Of a stretch of DNA of 64,000 bases, positions 50,208-59,150 are shown piece by piece. The position numbers and the translations under genes are program-made. The notes under the pieces are model-generated. The model saw nothing but the letters and a program-made list of their open reading frames with translations. It ran no database searches and was not told where the DNA came from. The DNA comes from Pseudarthrobacter sp. NIBRBAC000502772 (GTDB taxonomy: Bacteria; Actinomycetota; Actinomycetes; Actinomycetales; Micrococcaceae), in NCBI RefSeq assembly GCF_006517235.1, contig NZ_CP041188.1:3100001-3164000 (forward strand), in the 5' to 3' direction. Numbering within the stretch: position 1 is the stretch's first letter; each line of letters opens with the position of its first letter.

Positions 50208-51817
50208 GTGCAGCGGCCCACGTTGGCCTGGCACCAGGTGTTGTACTGGTTGACGTAGACGTTGTGTTCGTCGAGCGTCTTGGAGAACTTAGTCTCCTTC
50301 GTGTCCAGATTGATGGTTACCCAGTACAGGTAATCGTTGGTTTTAGGCTTCGCCGCCGCATCGATGGCGGTCTTGCCCGGGGAGCCGATGGGGCCCGGCG
50401 GCAGGCCCGGGTTGGCGTAGGTGTTGTACAGGTTGGATTTGTCCTGGCGCTCTTCATCGGTGAAGTTGAAGCTCTTGGTGCCCAGCCCGTACGTCACAGC
50501 AGAATCCACCTGCAAATATCCGGAGGTCTGGTCATTCGGCTTGAGGCGGTTGTAGATGGCCCCGGCAACGTCGCCGTACTCAGCCTGTCCGCCTTCGGCC
50601 TGGACAATGCTTGCCACGATCACAGCTTCATACTGCTTCGCCGGATCGGAGATGCCCTGTGCCACCAGTTCGTCCGTGGTTACTTTCACCAGCGACTGGA
50701 GGATGTCCTTGGCCGGTGTGCCAAGCGGGAAGCGATATTCCCCCGGGGCGAGGAAACCCTCAAGGTTTTTGGCGTTGGCCGGGAGCCCAAACTGCGTGGG
50801 AGCGTTGCTGAGCTCCTTCAGTTGCTGCAGCGACACACCGGAGCCTTCGGAGATGGCCTGAAGCGACTCGCCGACTCTGAGACCGGCGCTCAAGGCGAAG
50901 TAGATGACCTTGCTCTTGTCGGTGCCGAGCAGGACGCTGACGGCGTCGGAGTTCTTCATTTCCATCTTGAACGTGTAGTCCCCCGGCGACAATGTTCCGC
51001 CGGAAGTCGCAAATGCCTGCAGGAAAGTGTCAGCGTTGGCCACTACTTTCCCGCTTTCCAGTTTGGTGGCCACGGAGCGCGTACCTTCACCTGGCTGGAC
51101 CGAAACTATGACTTCGCCCGTTCCGGGGCCGGGGTAGTCGGCCGCCTTATCGTTTCCCAGCAAGGGCTTCAGGAACTGCGCGCCCACGGCGATCGCTGCC
51201 ACGAAGACCACAAGAGTCAGGAACAGCGCCAGGAGGCGGCGCCGGCGCCGCACCTTCTTGGAGGGCTTTGCCACTACGGGAAGCGTGGCTGCGCCGGCGA
51301 ACAGGCCGGTGTCGGGGTGGTGATCATCAGCGTAGTGGTCATCGGCATTGTCATCATCATGGTGGCCTGCATCGTGGTGTTCTTCGTCCGGATAGTGGAG
51401 CCCGGCGTCGTGCGCTTCGTCAGGGTGGGGGTGCCCGGCGTCGTGCGCTTGATAAAAGTGCTGGTCTTCGGGGTGGTATTCCTGAACCTGGGCTTCGTCC
51501 GGCTGGTGGTCTGCGGCCGGACCGGCGTCCTGGATGGAAGGCGGCGTTTCCGGGGCTGTGGGGACGGCCGGCTGCGGCTCCGGATCCGGTTCAGGCGCCT
51601 GAACCGGTTCGGCCGCCTGGACCGGAGCGGGGGCAGGCGCAGGGGCGGGGGCAGGCGCAGGTGCGGGCGCATCCTGCCCCGTTTCGTAGGCCTGCTCGGG
51701 AACCACATCGCTGCCTCCCGTGTGCTTCTCCAGGGCGCGGAGCTCTTTTCGGGTCAGCGGCCTGGCGCCATCGTTGCTCGTGGCGCCTGGGGCGTCGTCG
51801 TTACTGGACGGGCTCAC
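50204..51817 (-). CDS. mltG: Endolytic murein transglycosylase MltG
   Basis: A membrane-anchored enzyme that cleaves nascent glycan strands and is thought to set glycan length. From the GTG start at 51817 (GGAAGG upstream) the protein has 537 residues. Layout: a disordered cytoplasmic region with a Pro-Ala repeat (about 50-62) and a His/Asp-rich segment (about 112-170, roughly 14 His), a basic stop RRRRR, one membrane helix at about 193-213, then a LysM-like region and the YceG/MltG catalytic domain with VQAEGGQAEYGDVAGAIYNRL, where Glu is catalytic. The cytoplasmic tail is longer and more unusual in composition than in E. coli MltG. It overlaps the ruvX end by 17 bases and the aroE start by 4. 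Confidence 0.92.
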   Translation of the reverse strand: MSPSSNDDAPGATSNDGARPLTRKELRALEKHTGGSDVVPEQAYETGQDAPAPAPAPAPAPAPAPVQAAEPVQAPEPDPEPQPAVPTAPETPPSIQDAGPAADHQPDEAQVQEYHPEDQHFYQAHDAGHPHPDEAHDAGLHYPDEEHHDAGHHDDDNADDHYADDHHPDTGLFAGAATLPVVAKPSKKVRRRRRLLALFLTLVVFVAAIAVGAQFLKPLLGNDKAADYPGPGTGEVIVSVQPGEGTRSVATKLESGKVVANADTFLQAFATSGGTLSPGDYTFKMEMKNSDAVSVLLGTDKSKVIYFALSAGLRVGESLQAISEGSGVSLQQLKELSNAPTQFGLPANAKNLEGFLAPGEYRFPLGTPAKDILQSLVKVTTDELVAQGISDPAKQYEAVIVASIVQAEGGQAEYGDVAGAIYNRLKPNDQTSGYLQVDSAVTYGLGTKSFNFTDEERQDKSNLYNTYANPGLPPGPIGSPGKTAIDAAAKPKTNDYLYWVTINLDTKETKFSKTLDEHNVYVNQYNTWCQANVGRCT

Positions 51818-52409
51818 TGTAGCCTTCCGTGTTCTGAGATCGGGTCGTGCCTTCCGGGGCCGCATGCTCGGGCTGGACTGCCGAACCTGCTCCGGATGGC
51901 CGAGTACGGGGCGGCGCAGTCACGCGGCTGCCAACGTCCGTTCCCCTGGCTTTTTGCATATCGATGGCGTGCTGGAGGATGCCTGCCGCCGCGACCTGAT
52001 CCACCACTTTACGGTGGTTCCGGCTGCTCATGCCAGCTTCGTGCAGGTTACGGTGCGCCGTAACACTGCTCAGGCGCTCGTCGACGAGGTTGACCGGAAC
52101 ATCCATTCCCCGGGCAACGAACTCCGCGACCAGGAGTCCGGCGTAGTCGGTGGCCATCCTGGCAGAGGCGTGTTCCTCGCCCTTCATGGTGCGTGGCAGC
52201 CCCACGAAGACCTGGACGGCGCCCAGTTCCCCAGCGAGGGACGCGATGACACGCACGTCGGAATTCTTCTTGGCGTTGCGGTCCAGGGTCTTGTGCGGAG
52301 TTGCCAGGATTTCGTCCCGGTCGCAGAGGGCCACGCCCACGCGGACGGTGCCGACGTCTACCCCCAGTTTGATGCCCTGGGGGTAGACGGCGCCAGCGGA
52401 TTCTGTCAC
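51801..52409 (-). CDS. ruvX: Holliday-junction-resolvase-like protein RuvX/YqgF
   Basis: RNase-H-fold nuclease implicated in 16S rRNA 5'-end processing and possibly Holliday-junction cleavage. GVDVGTVRVGVAL carries the first catalytic Asp, FVGLPRTMKGEEHAS follows, and LVDERLSSVTAH carries the conserved Glu-Arg. I chose the GTG at 52409, with AGGGAA a few bases upstream, giving 202 residues; a longer frame would overlap alaS. A C-terminal extension of about 55 residues rich in Arg, Thr, Pro and Gly goes beyond the normal domain. Confidence 0.92.
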   Translation of the reverse strand: MTESAGAVYPQGIKLGVDVGTVRVGVALCDRDEILATPHKTLDRNAKKNSDVRVIASLAGELGAVQVFVGLPRTMKGEEHASARMATDYAGLLVAEFVARGMDVPVNLVDERLSSVTAHRNLHEAGMSSRNHRKVVDQVAAAGILQHAIDMQKARGTDVGSRVTAPPRTRPSGAGSAVQPEHAAPEGTTRSQNTEGYSEPVQ

Positions 52410-52416
52410 GGGTTCC

Positions 52417-55095
52417 CTAGCGCCGGGAGATGGCGTCCACAACGGCGGCCAGCGCCGGTGCGACCTTGGCGGCGTCCGTGCCGCCACCTTGGGCGACGTC
52501 GTCCTTGCCGCCGCCGCCGCCGCCGAGGATTCCGGCCGCGAGCCGGACCAGGGCCCCGGCCTTCACGCCGGCTTCCCGGGCTGCCTCGTTGGTGGCCACC
52601 AGGATCATGGGCCGGTCATTGCTGACACCGGCCACTGCCACGGTGGATGCTGCCGAACCGAGGCGGTTACGCAGGTCGAGGGCAAGGTTACGGATGTCGT
52701 CAGCGCCGCCGATCTGGCCGGCGTCGTGTGCGATGACCTGGACGCCGGCTGCGTCCCGGGCTGTGCCCACGAGGTTTCCGGCGGCCGCGGCGATCTGTTC
52801 CTTGCGCAGGCGGTCGAGTTCCTTCTCCGTGGCCTTGAGCTTGTTCAGCGTGCTGGCGATTCTGTCGGCGAGCTGACCGGAAGGCACTTTGAGCATCTCG
52901 GTCAGTTCAGTCACCAGGGCGCGCTCGGCGGCCAGATGGCGGAAGGCATCCATGCCCACGAACGCCTCCACACGGCGGTTTCCTGAACCGACCGACTGCT
53001 CGCCGAGCAGCGACAGGCTGCCGATCAGGGACGTGTTGGGCACGTGCGTGCCGCCGCAGAGTTCCCGGGACCATGCGCCGTCGATCTCCACAACACGGAC
53101 TTCGCTGCCGTAGTTTTCGCCGAAGAGCGCCATGGCGCCCAGCGCCTTGGCCTCCGCCAGGCCCATGATCTTCGTGTCCACGCGGAAGTTGTTGCGAATG
53201 GCGAGGTTGGAGACTTCCTCGATTTCCGAACGCGTGGCGGTGCTGAGGCCTTCGCCCCAGGCGAAGTCGAAGCGCAGGTAGCCGGCCTTGTTGTAGGAAC
53301 CGCGCTGGGTGGCTTCGGGGCCGAGGATCTGGTGCAGGGCGGCATGGACGATGTGCGTGCCGGTGTGGGCCTGCTCGGCGGCGTGGCGCCGCTCGCGGTC
53401 CACGGCTGCGCGGACCAGTGAGTCGGAGCCGATCTCGCCTTCGCGGACGATTGCCTTGTGGACGCTCAGTCCCTTGATGGGGCGTTGGACGTCCAGGACC
53501 TCGACCACGAAACCGTCACCGGTGATGAGGCCGGTGTCAGCCGACTGGCCGCCCGCCTCAGCGTAGAACGGTGTCTCCGCCAGGACGAGTTCAATCTCGT
53601 CGCCGGTGGCAGCATGCCCCACGTTCTGTCCGCGGCTGAGGATGCCCCGGACCCGGGACTCGCCATCCAGGTCGGTGTATCCGGTAAAGACAGTCTCGCC
53701 CTGGGCCAGCAGCTCCTGGAAGGCGCTGAGATCGGCGTGGCCACCCTTCTTGCCCTTGGCGTCCGCCTGGGCACGCTGGCGCTGTTCGAGCATCAGGCGG
53801 CGGAATTCCGGCTCGTCGACCTTGAGTCCGGCTTCTTCCGCCATCTCCAGAGTGAGGTCGATCGGGAAGCCGTAAGTGTCGTGCAGGGCGAAGGCATCTG
53901 CACCGGACAGCGGCGTGCCGGCGGCCTTGGACTCCGTGACGGCGTCTTCGAGGCGGGCGGTACCTGAAGCGATGGTGCGCAGGAAGGCCCGCTCTTCGGC
54001 GTAGGCGATCCGACTGATGCGGTCAAAGTCCGTCGCCACGATGGGGTAGACGCCCTTCATGGCATCGCGTGAGGCGGGGAGCAGGTCCGGCAGGCAGGCC
54101 TTTTCGACGCCGAGCAGGCGCATGGAACGCACCGCGCGGCGGATCAGGCGGCGCAGGACGTAGCCGCGGCCCTCGTTGGACGGGGTCACGCCGTCGGCGA
54201 TCAGCATGAGGGCCGAACGGATGTGGTCACCGACAACGCGCATGCGGACGTCGTCCGTGTGGTGCGGATCCTCAGGTGTTTCGGCCGAAGTGTACTCCCG
54301 GCCCGACAGCTCGGCGGCCTTGTCGATCACAGGCCGGACCTGGTCGGTCTCGTACATGTTCTCGACGCCCTGCAGGATCATCGCGAGCCGCTCCATGCCG
54401 AGGCCGGTATCGATGTTCTTTTTGGGCAGCTCGCCGACGACGTCGAAGTCGTCCTTGGAGCGGACGTTGTCGATCTGGTACTGCATAAACACCAGGTTCC
54501 AGATTTCAACGTAGCGGTTTTCGTCGGCGATGGGACCGCCCTCGACGCCGTAGGCAGGGCCCCGGTCGTAGTAGATCTCCGAGCAGGGGCCTGCGGGGCC
54601 CGGCTGGCCGGTGTGCCAGTAGTTGTCGGCCTTGCCCATGCGCTGGATGCGCTCGGACGGGACGCCGGTGTTCGTGAGCCACAGCTCCTTGGCTTCGTCG
54701 TCCTCTTCGTAGACCGTCACCCACAGCAGTTCCGGCGGAAGTCCGTATCCGCCATCGTCCACGCTCTTGGTGAGCAGCTCCCAGGCGTACTTGATGGCGT
54801 CTTCCTTGAAGTAGTCACCGAAGGAGAAGTTGCCGCACATCTGGAAGAAGGTGCCGTGGCGGGCGGTCTTGCCCACTTCCTCGATGTCACCGGTGCGGAT
54901 GCACTTCTGGACGCTGGTGGCCCGGGCGAAGGGGGCTTCCTCGCGGGCAGTCAGGTAAGGGATGAACGGGACCATGCCGGCCACGGTGAACAGGAGGGAG
55001 GGGTCGCTGGAGACCAGCGAGGCGGAGGGAACCGCGGTGTGTCCTTTGCTGACAAAAAAGTCCACCCAGCGCTTTGTGATCTCCTGCGACTTCAT
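52417..55095 (-). CDS. alaS: Alanyl-tRNA synthetase
   Basis: Charges tRNA-Ala and edits Ser and Gly mischarging. The 892-residue protein starts MKSQEITKRWVDFFVSKGHT; LLFTVAGMVPFIPYL is class II motif 1; the editing domain zinc residues are in EQAHTGTHIVHAAL and SRELCGGTHVPNTS; the C-terminal DHHA1/C-Ala region has GGGGGGKDDVAQGGG. The ATG at 55093-55095 gives the canonical start; a frame 15 codons longer lacks homology. It is followed by ruvX. Confidence 0.97.
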   Translation of the reverse strand: MKSQEITKRWVDFFVSKGHTAVPSASLVSSDPSLLFTVAGMVPFIPYLTAREEAPFARATSVQKCIRTGDIEEVGKTARHGTFFQMCGNFSFGDYFKEDAIKYAWELLTKSVDDGGYGLPPELLWVTVYEEDDEAKELWLTNTGVPSERIQRMGKADNYWHTGQPGPAGPCSEIYYDRGPAYGVEGGPIADENRYVEIWNLVFMQYQIDNVRSKDDFDVVGELPKKNIDTGLGMERLAMILQGVENMYETDQVRPVIDKAAELSGREYTSAETPEDPHHTDDVRMRVVGDHIRSALMLIADGVTPSNEGRGYVLRRLIRRAVRSMRLLGVEKACLPDLLPASRDAMKGVYPIVATDFDRISRIAYAEERAFLRTIASGTARLEDAVTESKAAGTPLSGADAFALHDTYGFPIDLTLEMAEEAGLKVDEPEFRRLMLEQRQRAQADAKGKKGGHADLSAFQELLAQGETVFTGYTDLDGESRVRGILSRGQNVGHAATGDEIELVLAETPFYAEAGGQSADTGLITGDGFVVEVLDVQRPIKGLSVHKAIVREGEIGSDSLVRAAVDRERRHAAEQAHTGTHIVHAALHQILGPEATQRGSYNKAGYLRFDFAWGEGLSTATRSEIEEVSNLAIRNNFRVDTKIMGLAEAKALGAMALFGENYGSEVRVVEIDGAWSRELCGGTHVPNTSLIGSLSLLGEQSVGSGNRRVEAFVGMDAFRHLAAERALVTELTEMLKVPSGQLADRIASTLNKLKATEKELDRLRKEQIAAAAGNLVGTARDAAGVQVIAHDAGQIGGADDIRNLALDLRNRLGSAASTVAVAGVSNDRPMILVATNEAAREAGVKAGALVRLAAGILGGGGGGKDDVAQGGGTDAAKVAPALAAVVDAISRR

Positions 55096-55214
55096 GAGCT
55101 GATTACATACCCTTCTCGGTTCACGCGTTGTGCCACGCATGACTTATTGATTCAGACGGCAGTGCCGGCAAGCGGCGACTGCTGGTTTAATTCTCGCGCG
55201 TTTTGCCCGCGCGT

Positions 55215-55445
55215 TCAGCGGCGGGTTACGTCCTGGGAATCGATCCCAAGGGCGGCCCGAAGGTCGGTCTCGCGCTCCTGCATTCCGGCACGCACGGCAT
55301 CGGCGAAGTCGTATACGCCGTCAGCCAGCCGGCCCACCGCGCGGTTCAGGCCCTCGGGCCCCAGGTTGGACTGGGCTTCGCTGATCTTGCGGAACGCAAT
55401 GACTCCGATGGCCACGCCGATTCCCATCCAGACAAATCGTTTCAT
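55215..55445 (-). CDS. DUF6167-type small membrane protein
   Basis: A 76-residue protein: MKRFVWMGIGVAIGVIAFRK provides one N-terminal membrane helix, followed by an amphipathic tail with LNRAVGRLADGVYDFADAVRAGM. I recognise this as the small protein (DUF6167) that actinobacteria keep between a DUF948 protein and alaS. Its function is unknown; the conserved position suggests co-expression with alaS. Confidence 0.82.
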   Translation of the reverse strand: MKRFVWMGIGVAIGVIAFRKISEAQSNLGPEGLNRAVGRLADGVYDFADAVRAGMQERETDLRAALGIDSQDVTRR

Positions 55446-55462
55446 TTCAATTCTCCGGTGGC

Positions 55463-55837
55463 TTAGCGGCTGCGGCGGCCGGGTGCGGGCTTCTTGCGGT
55501 TGGCCAGTGCTGAACGCACGCCGTAGCTGAAGGCCGCCACCTTGATCAGCGGTGAACCGACTGTCGCTGCAACGAGTGACGACAGTGCGGAAAGGTTTGC
55601 CGACGCATCCGAAACGTTGGAGGCGATGCCATCCACTTTCTTCAACTGCTGGTTGGTGGTGGTCACAGTCGCGGTGACTTCGTCCATCAGGGGCGTGGCG
55701 CCATCGCTGAGGGAGCGGATGGAGGTCCGAACTTCCTCCAGCACACTGCCGAGCTTCAGGATGGGCACGGCGAGCAGCAGCACCAGGAGCGCAAACACCC
55801 CGGCTGCGATCAGGCCGGCAATATCGCCACCAGACAT
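55463..55837 (-). CDS. DUF948 domain-containing membrane protein
   Basis: A 124-residue protein. Residues about 5-25 (GLIAAGVFALLVLLLAVPIL) form a membrane helix, followed by a long helical, probably coiled-coil segment (VLEEVRTSIRSLSD through VDGIASNVSDASANL) and a basic C-terminus RKKPAPGRRSR. DUF948 proteins resemble methyl-accepting-chemotaxis-like helices but have no known role. It is 17 bases upstream of the DUF6167 gene. Confidence 0.85.
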   Translation of the reverse strand: MSGGDIAGLIAAGVFALLVLLLAVPILKLGSVLEEVRTSIRSLSDGATPLMDEVTATVTTTNQQLKKVDGIASNVSDASANLSALSSLVAATVGSPLIKVAAFSYGVRSALANRKKPAPGRRSR

Positions 55838-55931
55838 AGACGTTCATCTCCTTGAAACTGACGTGGATCTTTTACCTCCGCGCACGCTGCCTTGATGCGT
55901 TCCGCAGATGTCCCCCAAGTACCTTACATAC

Positions 55932-55965
55932 AAAGAAGCCCGTGGCGCTTGCCACGGGCTTCTTT
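55932..55965. terminator. Strong terminator downstream of rpsD
   Basis: Perfect 15-bp stem AAAGAAGCCCGTGGC / GCCACGGGCTTCTTT with a 4-base loop, 18 bases after the rpsD stop. A- and T-rich ends make it functional in both directions. Confidence 0.85.
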
Positions 55966-55982
55966 GGATACGCTGCTGGGAT

Positions 55983-56609
55983 TTAGCGTGCGTAGAATTC
56001 GACGACGAGCTGCTCTTCGCAGGTTACGGGAACCTCGGAGCGCTTCGGGCGACGGACCAGGCGGGCCTGCAAGGCGTCAAGCTTGACGTCCAGGTAGGCC
56101 GGAACCTGGGGCAGGACGTCGCGGTGTGCGCCGGCTGCTGCAACCTGGAGCGGAACCATGGTTTCGCTGCGGGTGTGGACGTGGACAAGCTGGCCTTCGC
56201 TGACGCGGAAGGACGGGCGGTCAACGCGGATGCCGTCAACCATGATGTGGCGGTGCACAACGAGCTGGCGGGCCTGGGCGATGGTGCGGGCGAAGCCGGC
56301 ACGCAGCACGAGGGCGTCGAGACGCATTTCGAGCAGTTCGATCAGGTTTTCACCGGTCAGGCCCTTGGTGCGGCGGGCTTCTTCGAAGGCGCGGGTCATC
56401 TGGGCTTCGCGGATGCCGTACTGGGCGCGCAGACGCTGCTTTTCGCGCAGACGTACGGCGTAGTCGGAGTCCTGCTTCTTGCGGGCACGGCCATGCTCAC
56501 CGGGGCCGTACGGGCGGCGCTCCATGTACTTGGCGGCCTTGGGGGTCAGAGCAATGCCGAGTGCACGCGAGAGGCGTGCTGTACGGCGAGCACGAGTGTT
56601 GTTAGCCAC
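55983..56609 (-). CDS. rpsD: 30S ribosomal protein S4
   Basis: A primary 16S rRNA-binding protein that nucleates 30S assembly. The 208 residues include RRPYGPGEHGRARKKQDSDYAVRL and the S4 RNA-binding domain LRRTRAR-type segment near FEEARRTKGLTGENLIELLEMRLD. No Cys occurs in the N-terminal zinc-finger position (ANNTRARRTARLSRALGI), so this is the zinc-independent (C-minus) form. The GTG start has GGAAGGA upstream. It is transcribed alone, closed by a strong terminator. Confidence 0.97.
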   Translation of the reverse strand: MANNTRARRTARLSRALGIALTPKAAKYMERRPYGPGEHGRARKKQDSDYAVRLREKQRLRAQYGIREAQMTRAFEEARRTKGLTGENLIELLEMRLDALVLRAGFARTIAQARQLVVHRHIMVDGIRVDRPSFRVSEGQLVHVHTRSETMVPLQVAAAGAHRDVLPQVPAYLDVKLDALQARLVRRPKRSEVPVTCEEQLVVEFYAR

Positions 56610-56884
56610 TTGTGTCCTTCCAATATCTGCGGTGTGTCAGTGTTACTGGCCTCCATAATGGAGAGCATCGGCCAACCGCTGCCTTTTGCTACTGGGCACA
56701 GGGCTACCCCAACGAAACAGCAGAAATACTGAAGGATGGGGAGATTGCGTCCGCGCCTTGCCAGACAACGAACAATCTTAGCAGGATTCGGCCGCATTCC
56801 CACACTCCGCCGGCCGCTCCGGCCGCCGCTCCCCCGGTCACTCCCGTGGCGTCACTGCCCGGGCCACTCCACCGCCGACGCCGG
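56610..56884. other. Leader region between rarA and rpsD
   Basis: About 275 bases holding the rpsD leader. The GGAAGGA ribosome binding site is plain, but I could not assign a convincing promoter pair or an S4 autoregulatory pseudoknot by eye. Short frames here have no credible start signals or motifs. Confidence 0.4.
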
Positions 56885-58285
56885 TCAGTTGCCGCGGATG
56901 ATCTTGCGCAGGCGTTCGAGGCGCACGGCGATGTCCCGTTCCGCGCCGTTGGCGGTGGGCTCGTAGTAGTCCCGACCCACCAGATCATCCGGCGGGTACT
57001 GCTGGCTGGCCACGGAATGGGGTGCATCGTGGGCGTACTTGTAGCCGAGCCCGTGGCCCAGCTGCTTGGAGCCGGGGTAGTGCGCATCACGCAGGTGCGC
57101 CGGGATCCCGTTGCCCAGGCCGGCACGGACATCCGCGACGGCCTTGTTGATTCCCATGTACGCGGCATTGGATTTCGGGGCGGTGGCCAGATGCACCACG
57201 GCCTCGGCCAGGACGATCCGCCCCTCGGGCATGCCGATCAGCTGGACTGCCTGGGCGGCGGCGACCGCCGTCTGCAGCGCGGTGGGGTCCGCCATTCCCA
57301 CGTCCTCCGCCGCGGAAATCACGATTCGCCGGGCGATGAACCTCGGGTCCTCCCCTGCCTCCAGCATTCTGGCCAGGTAGTGCAGTGCGGCGTCGACGTC
57401 GGAGCCGCGGACCGATTTGATGAAGGCGCTGGCGACGTCGTAGTGCTGGTCCCCCGCGCGGTCGTAGCGCACGGCAGCCACATCCAGGGCCCGTTCGGTG
57501 TGCTTGAGCTCCACGGTGACCAGCGAGTCAGCAGCGGCATCGTCCGCATCGCCGAACGCCACGCCTGCAGCGGCTTCGAGTGCCGTCAAGGCTCGCCGGG
57601 CGTCGCCGCCCGCGAGCCGGACGAGGTGCGCCAGGGCCTCGGCGCTGAGCTCCACTTTCCCGTTCAGGCCGCGTTCGTCCGCCACGGCGCGCTGCAGCAG
57701 CCCTTCGATGTCCGCCTCCGTCAGCGGTTTCAGGGTGAGCAGGAGGGAGCGGGACAGCAGGGGCGAGACCACCGAAAAGGACGGGTTTTCGGTGGTTGCT
57801 GCTACGAGCACCACCCAGCGGTTCTCGACGCCGGGCAGCAGGGCATCCTGCTGGGCCTTGTTGAAGCGGTGGATCTCGTCGAGGAAAAGCACAGTGGTGG
57901 TCTTGTACAGGTCCCGTGCTGTCAGGGCTTCGTCCATAACCCGCCGGACGTCCTTGACGCCTGCTGTGATGGCGGACAGCTCCACGAACTTCCGCCCCTT
58001 GCCCTTGGCGATCACGTGCGCCAGCGTGGTTTTTCCGGTCCCGGGCGGTCCCCAGAGGATCAGCGAGCTGGGCCCTGCGGGACCCAGGGCGTCGGTGCCG
58101 GCGGCCAGCTGCCGCAACGGCGATCCCTGCCCCAGCAGGTGCTGCTGGCCCACCACGTCATCCAGGGTGCGTGGCCGCATCCGCACGGCCAAGGGACTGC
58201 GGGGCGCGGCGGTACGGCCGGACGACGACGGTTCGTCAGTGTCGTCGTCGTCATTGCCATGCCCTTGGGCGAAGAGATCATCCAC
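56885..58285 (-). CDS. rarA: Replication-associated recombination protein A (RarA/MgsA)
   Basis: An AAA+ ATPase related to clamp loaders that acts at stalled forks. The 466 residues have [15 protein letters not shown], Walker [15 protein letters not shown], Walker [17 protein letters not shown], and sensor [12 protein letters not shown]; the C-terminal tetramerisation domain contains [20 protein letters not shown] and the AEDVGMADP signature. An acidic linker ([11 protein letters not shown]) at the N-terminus is unusual but short. Divergent from acVLRF1. Confidence 0.94.
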   Translation of the reverse strand: MDDLFAQGHGNDDDDTDEPSSSGRTAAPRSPLAVRMRPRTLDDVVGQQHLLGQGSPLRQLAAGTDALGPAGPSSLILWGPPGTGKTTLAHVIAKGKGRKFVELSAITAGVKDVRRVMDEALTARDLYKTTTVLFLDEIHRFNKAQQDALLPGVENRWVVLVAATTENPSFSVVSPLLSRSLLLTLKPLTEADIEGLLQRAVADERGLNGKVELSAEALAHLVRLAGGDARRALTALEAAAGVAFGDADDAAADSLVTVELKHTERALDVAAVRYDRAGDQHYDVASAFIKSVRGSDVDAALHYLARMLEAGEDPRFIARRIVISAAEDVGMADPTALQTAVAAAQAVQLIGMPEGRIVLAEAVVHLATAPKSNAAYMGINKAVADVRAGLGNGIPAHLRDAHYPGSKQLGHGLGYKYAHDAPHSVASQQYPPDDLVGRDYYEPTANGAERDIAVRLERLRKIIRGN

Positions 58286-58359
58286 ATAGATAGGCTACTC
58301 ATTAGTTCACTGCCCCACTTCCGCCCTCCATTTCCGTCCGCCACCTAAGGGATCCCGCC

Positions 58360-59031
58360 ATGAGCGCACGCAGTACCCCCGGCGCCGGCCGCCCGGGGTC
58401 CGTCAGGACCGCGTTTGTGTCCGGCGGACGCCTGGCCGGCTGGGCGGAACGCTTCGGTGCCTCGCACGGCGGCTTCCGGATCAGCGATGACGACGACGGC
58501 GTGCGGCTGCTGGCGGACGACGGCACCACTGCGCTGCTCCAGGCTCCATGGCCACCTGACGGACGTCCTGGACGCGGCGCTGATCCCCTGGAGCGTCTGG
58601 CCTCCGTCGCCGCCCAGCCACGGACGGCCGGCCTGGTGCTTGTGCGGCGCGGCGGCTATGCGGTGGGCGTTGCCCGGGAAGGCATCCTGCTCGCGTCCAA
58701 GGCAGGGTCCCGCTATGTGCAGTCCCGCACCGCGGCCGGCGGCCAGTCGCAGCAGCGGTTCGCACGGCGCCGGGCCAACCAGGCTGATGAGCTGGTGGAG
58801 AAAGTGGCGGCCCACGCCGCGGCGGCCTTCGGCGGCCAGCCTCTCGAATATGTTGCTCCGGGCGGGGACCGGACCCTTGCGGGGCTGGTCCTGGACCACC
58901 CTGCCATGAAGGTGTATGCCGCAGTCCCCCGGCTGGACTTCCTGGATGTTCCTGATCCCAATGGCCCGGTGCTGCGGAAGGCCGCCGCGGATGTCTGCGC
59001 CGTCAGGATACAGGTGGCGGACGCACCGTAA
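58360..59031 (+). CDS. acVLRF1-type peptidyl-tRNA hydrolase/release-factor-like protein
   Basis: A 223-residue actinobacterial relative of Vms1/ANKZF1 (VLRF1), the eukaryotic enzyme that releases nascent chains from stalled 60S subunits. The signature is GSRYVQSRTAAGGQSQQRFARRRANQ region: GGQS at residues 127-130 supplies the catalytic Gln in the release-factor-like loop, followed by a basic QQRFARRR helix. It has an eRF1-like fold with VLVRRGGYAVGVAREG before it and LAGLVLDHPAMKVY after it. It probably frees peptides from peptidyl-tRNA during ribosome quality control. It ends at a large palindrome. Confidence 0.86.
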   Translation: MSARSTPGAGRPGSVRTAFVSGGRLAGWAERFGASHGGFRISDDDDGVRLLADDGTTALLQAPWPPDGRPGRGADPLERLASVAAQPRTAGLVLVRRGGYAVGVAREGILLASKAGSRYVQSRTAAGGQSQQRFARRRANQADELVEKVAAHAAAAFGGQPLEYVAPGGDRTLAGLVLDHPAMKVYAAVPRLDFLDVPDPNGPVLRKAAADVCAVRIQVADAP

Positions 59032-59065
59032 CCGGCGATGGCCCAGTCGGAGCGAACCTCCTCAT

Positions 59066-59130
59066 GCAACGCGGGGGCACTTTTCGCCCGATAAACCTCG
59101 GTTATCGGGCGAAAAGTGACCCCGCGTTGC
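59066..59130. repeat. Large imperfect palindrome between convergent genes
   Basis: Left arm 59066-59094 and right arm 59102-59130 are 29-base inverted copies with a single mismatch, around a 7-base loop. The core of each arm is GTCACTTTTCGCCCGATAA or its G-variant. The element lies between acVLRF1 and an oppositely oriented acetyltransferase gene. It lacks the usual T-run after the stem but could terminate both genes. The length and near-perfect symmetry look like a dispersed intergenic element (REP/MITE-like) rather than an ordinary terminator. Confidence 0.7.
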
Positions 59131-59150
59131 CTATGGCAGGGGCAGGCCTC

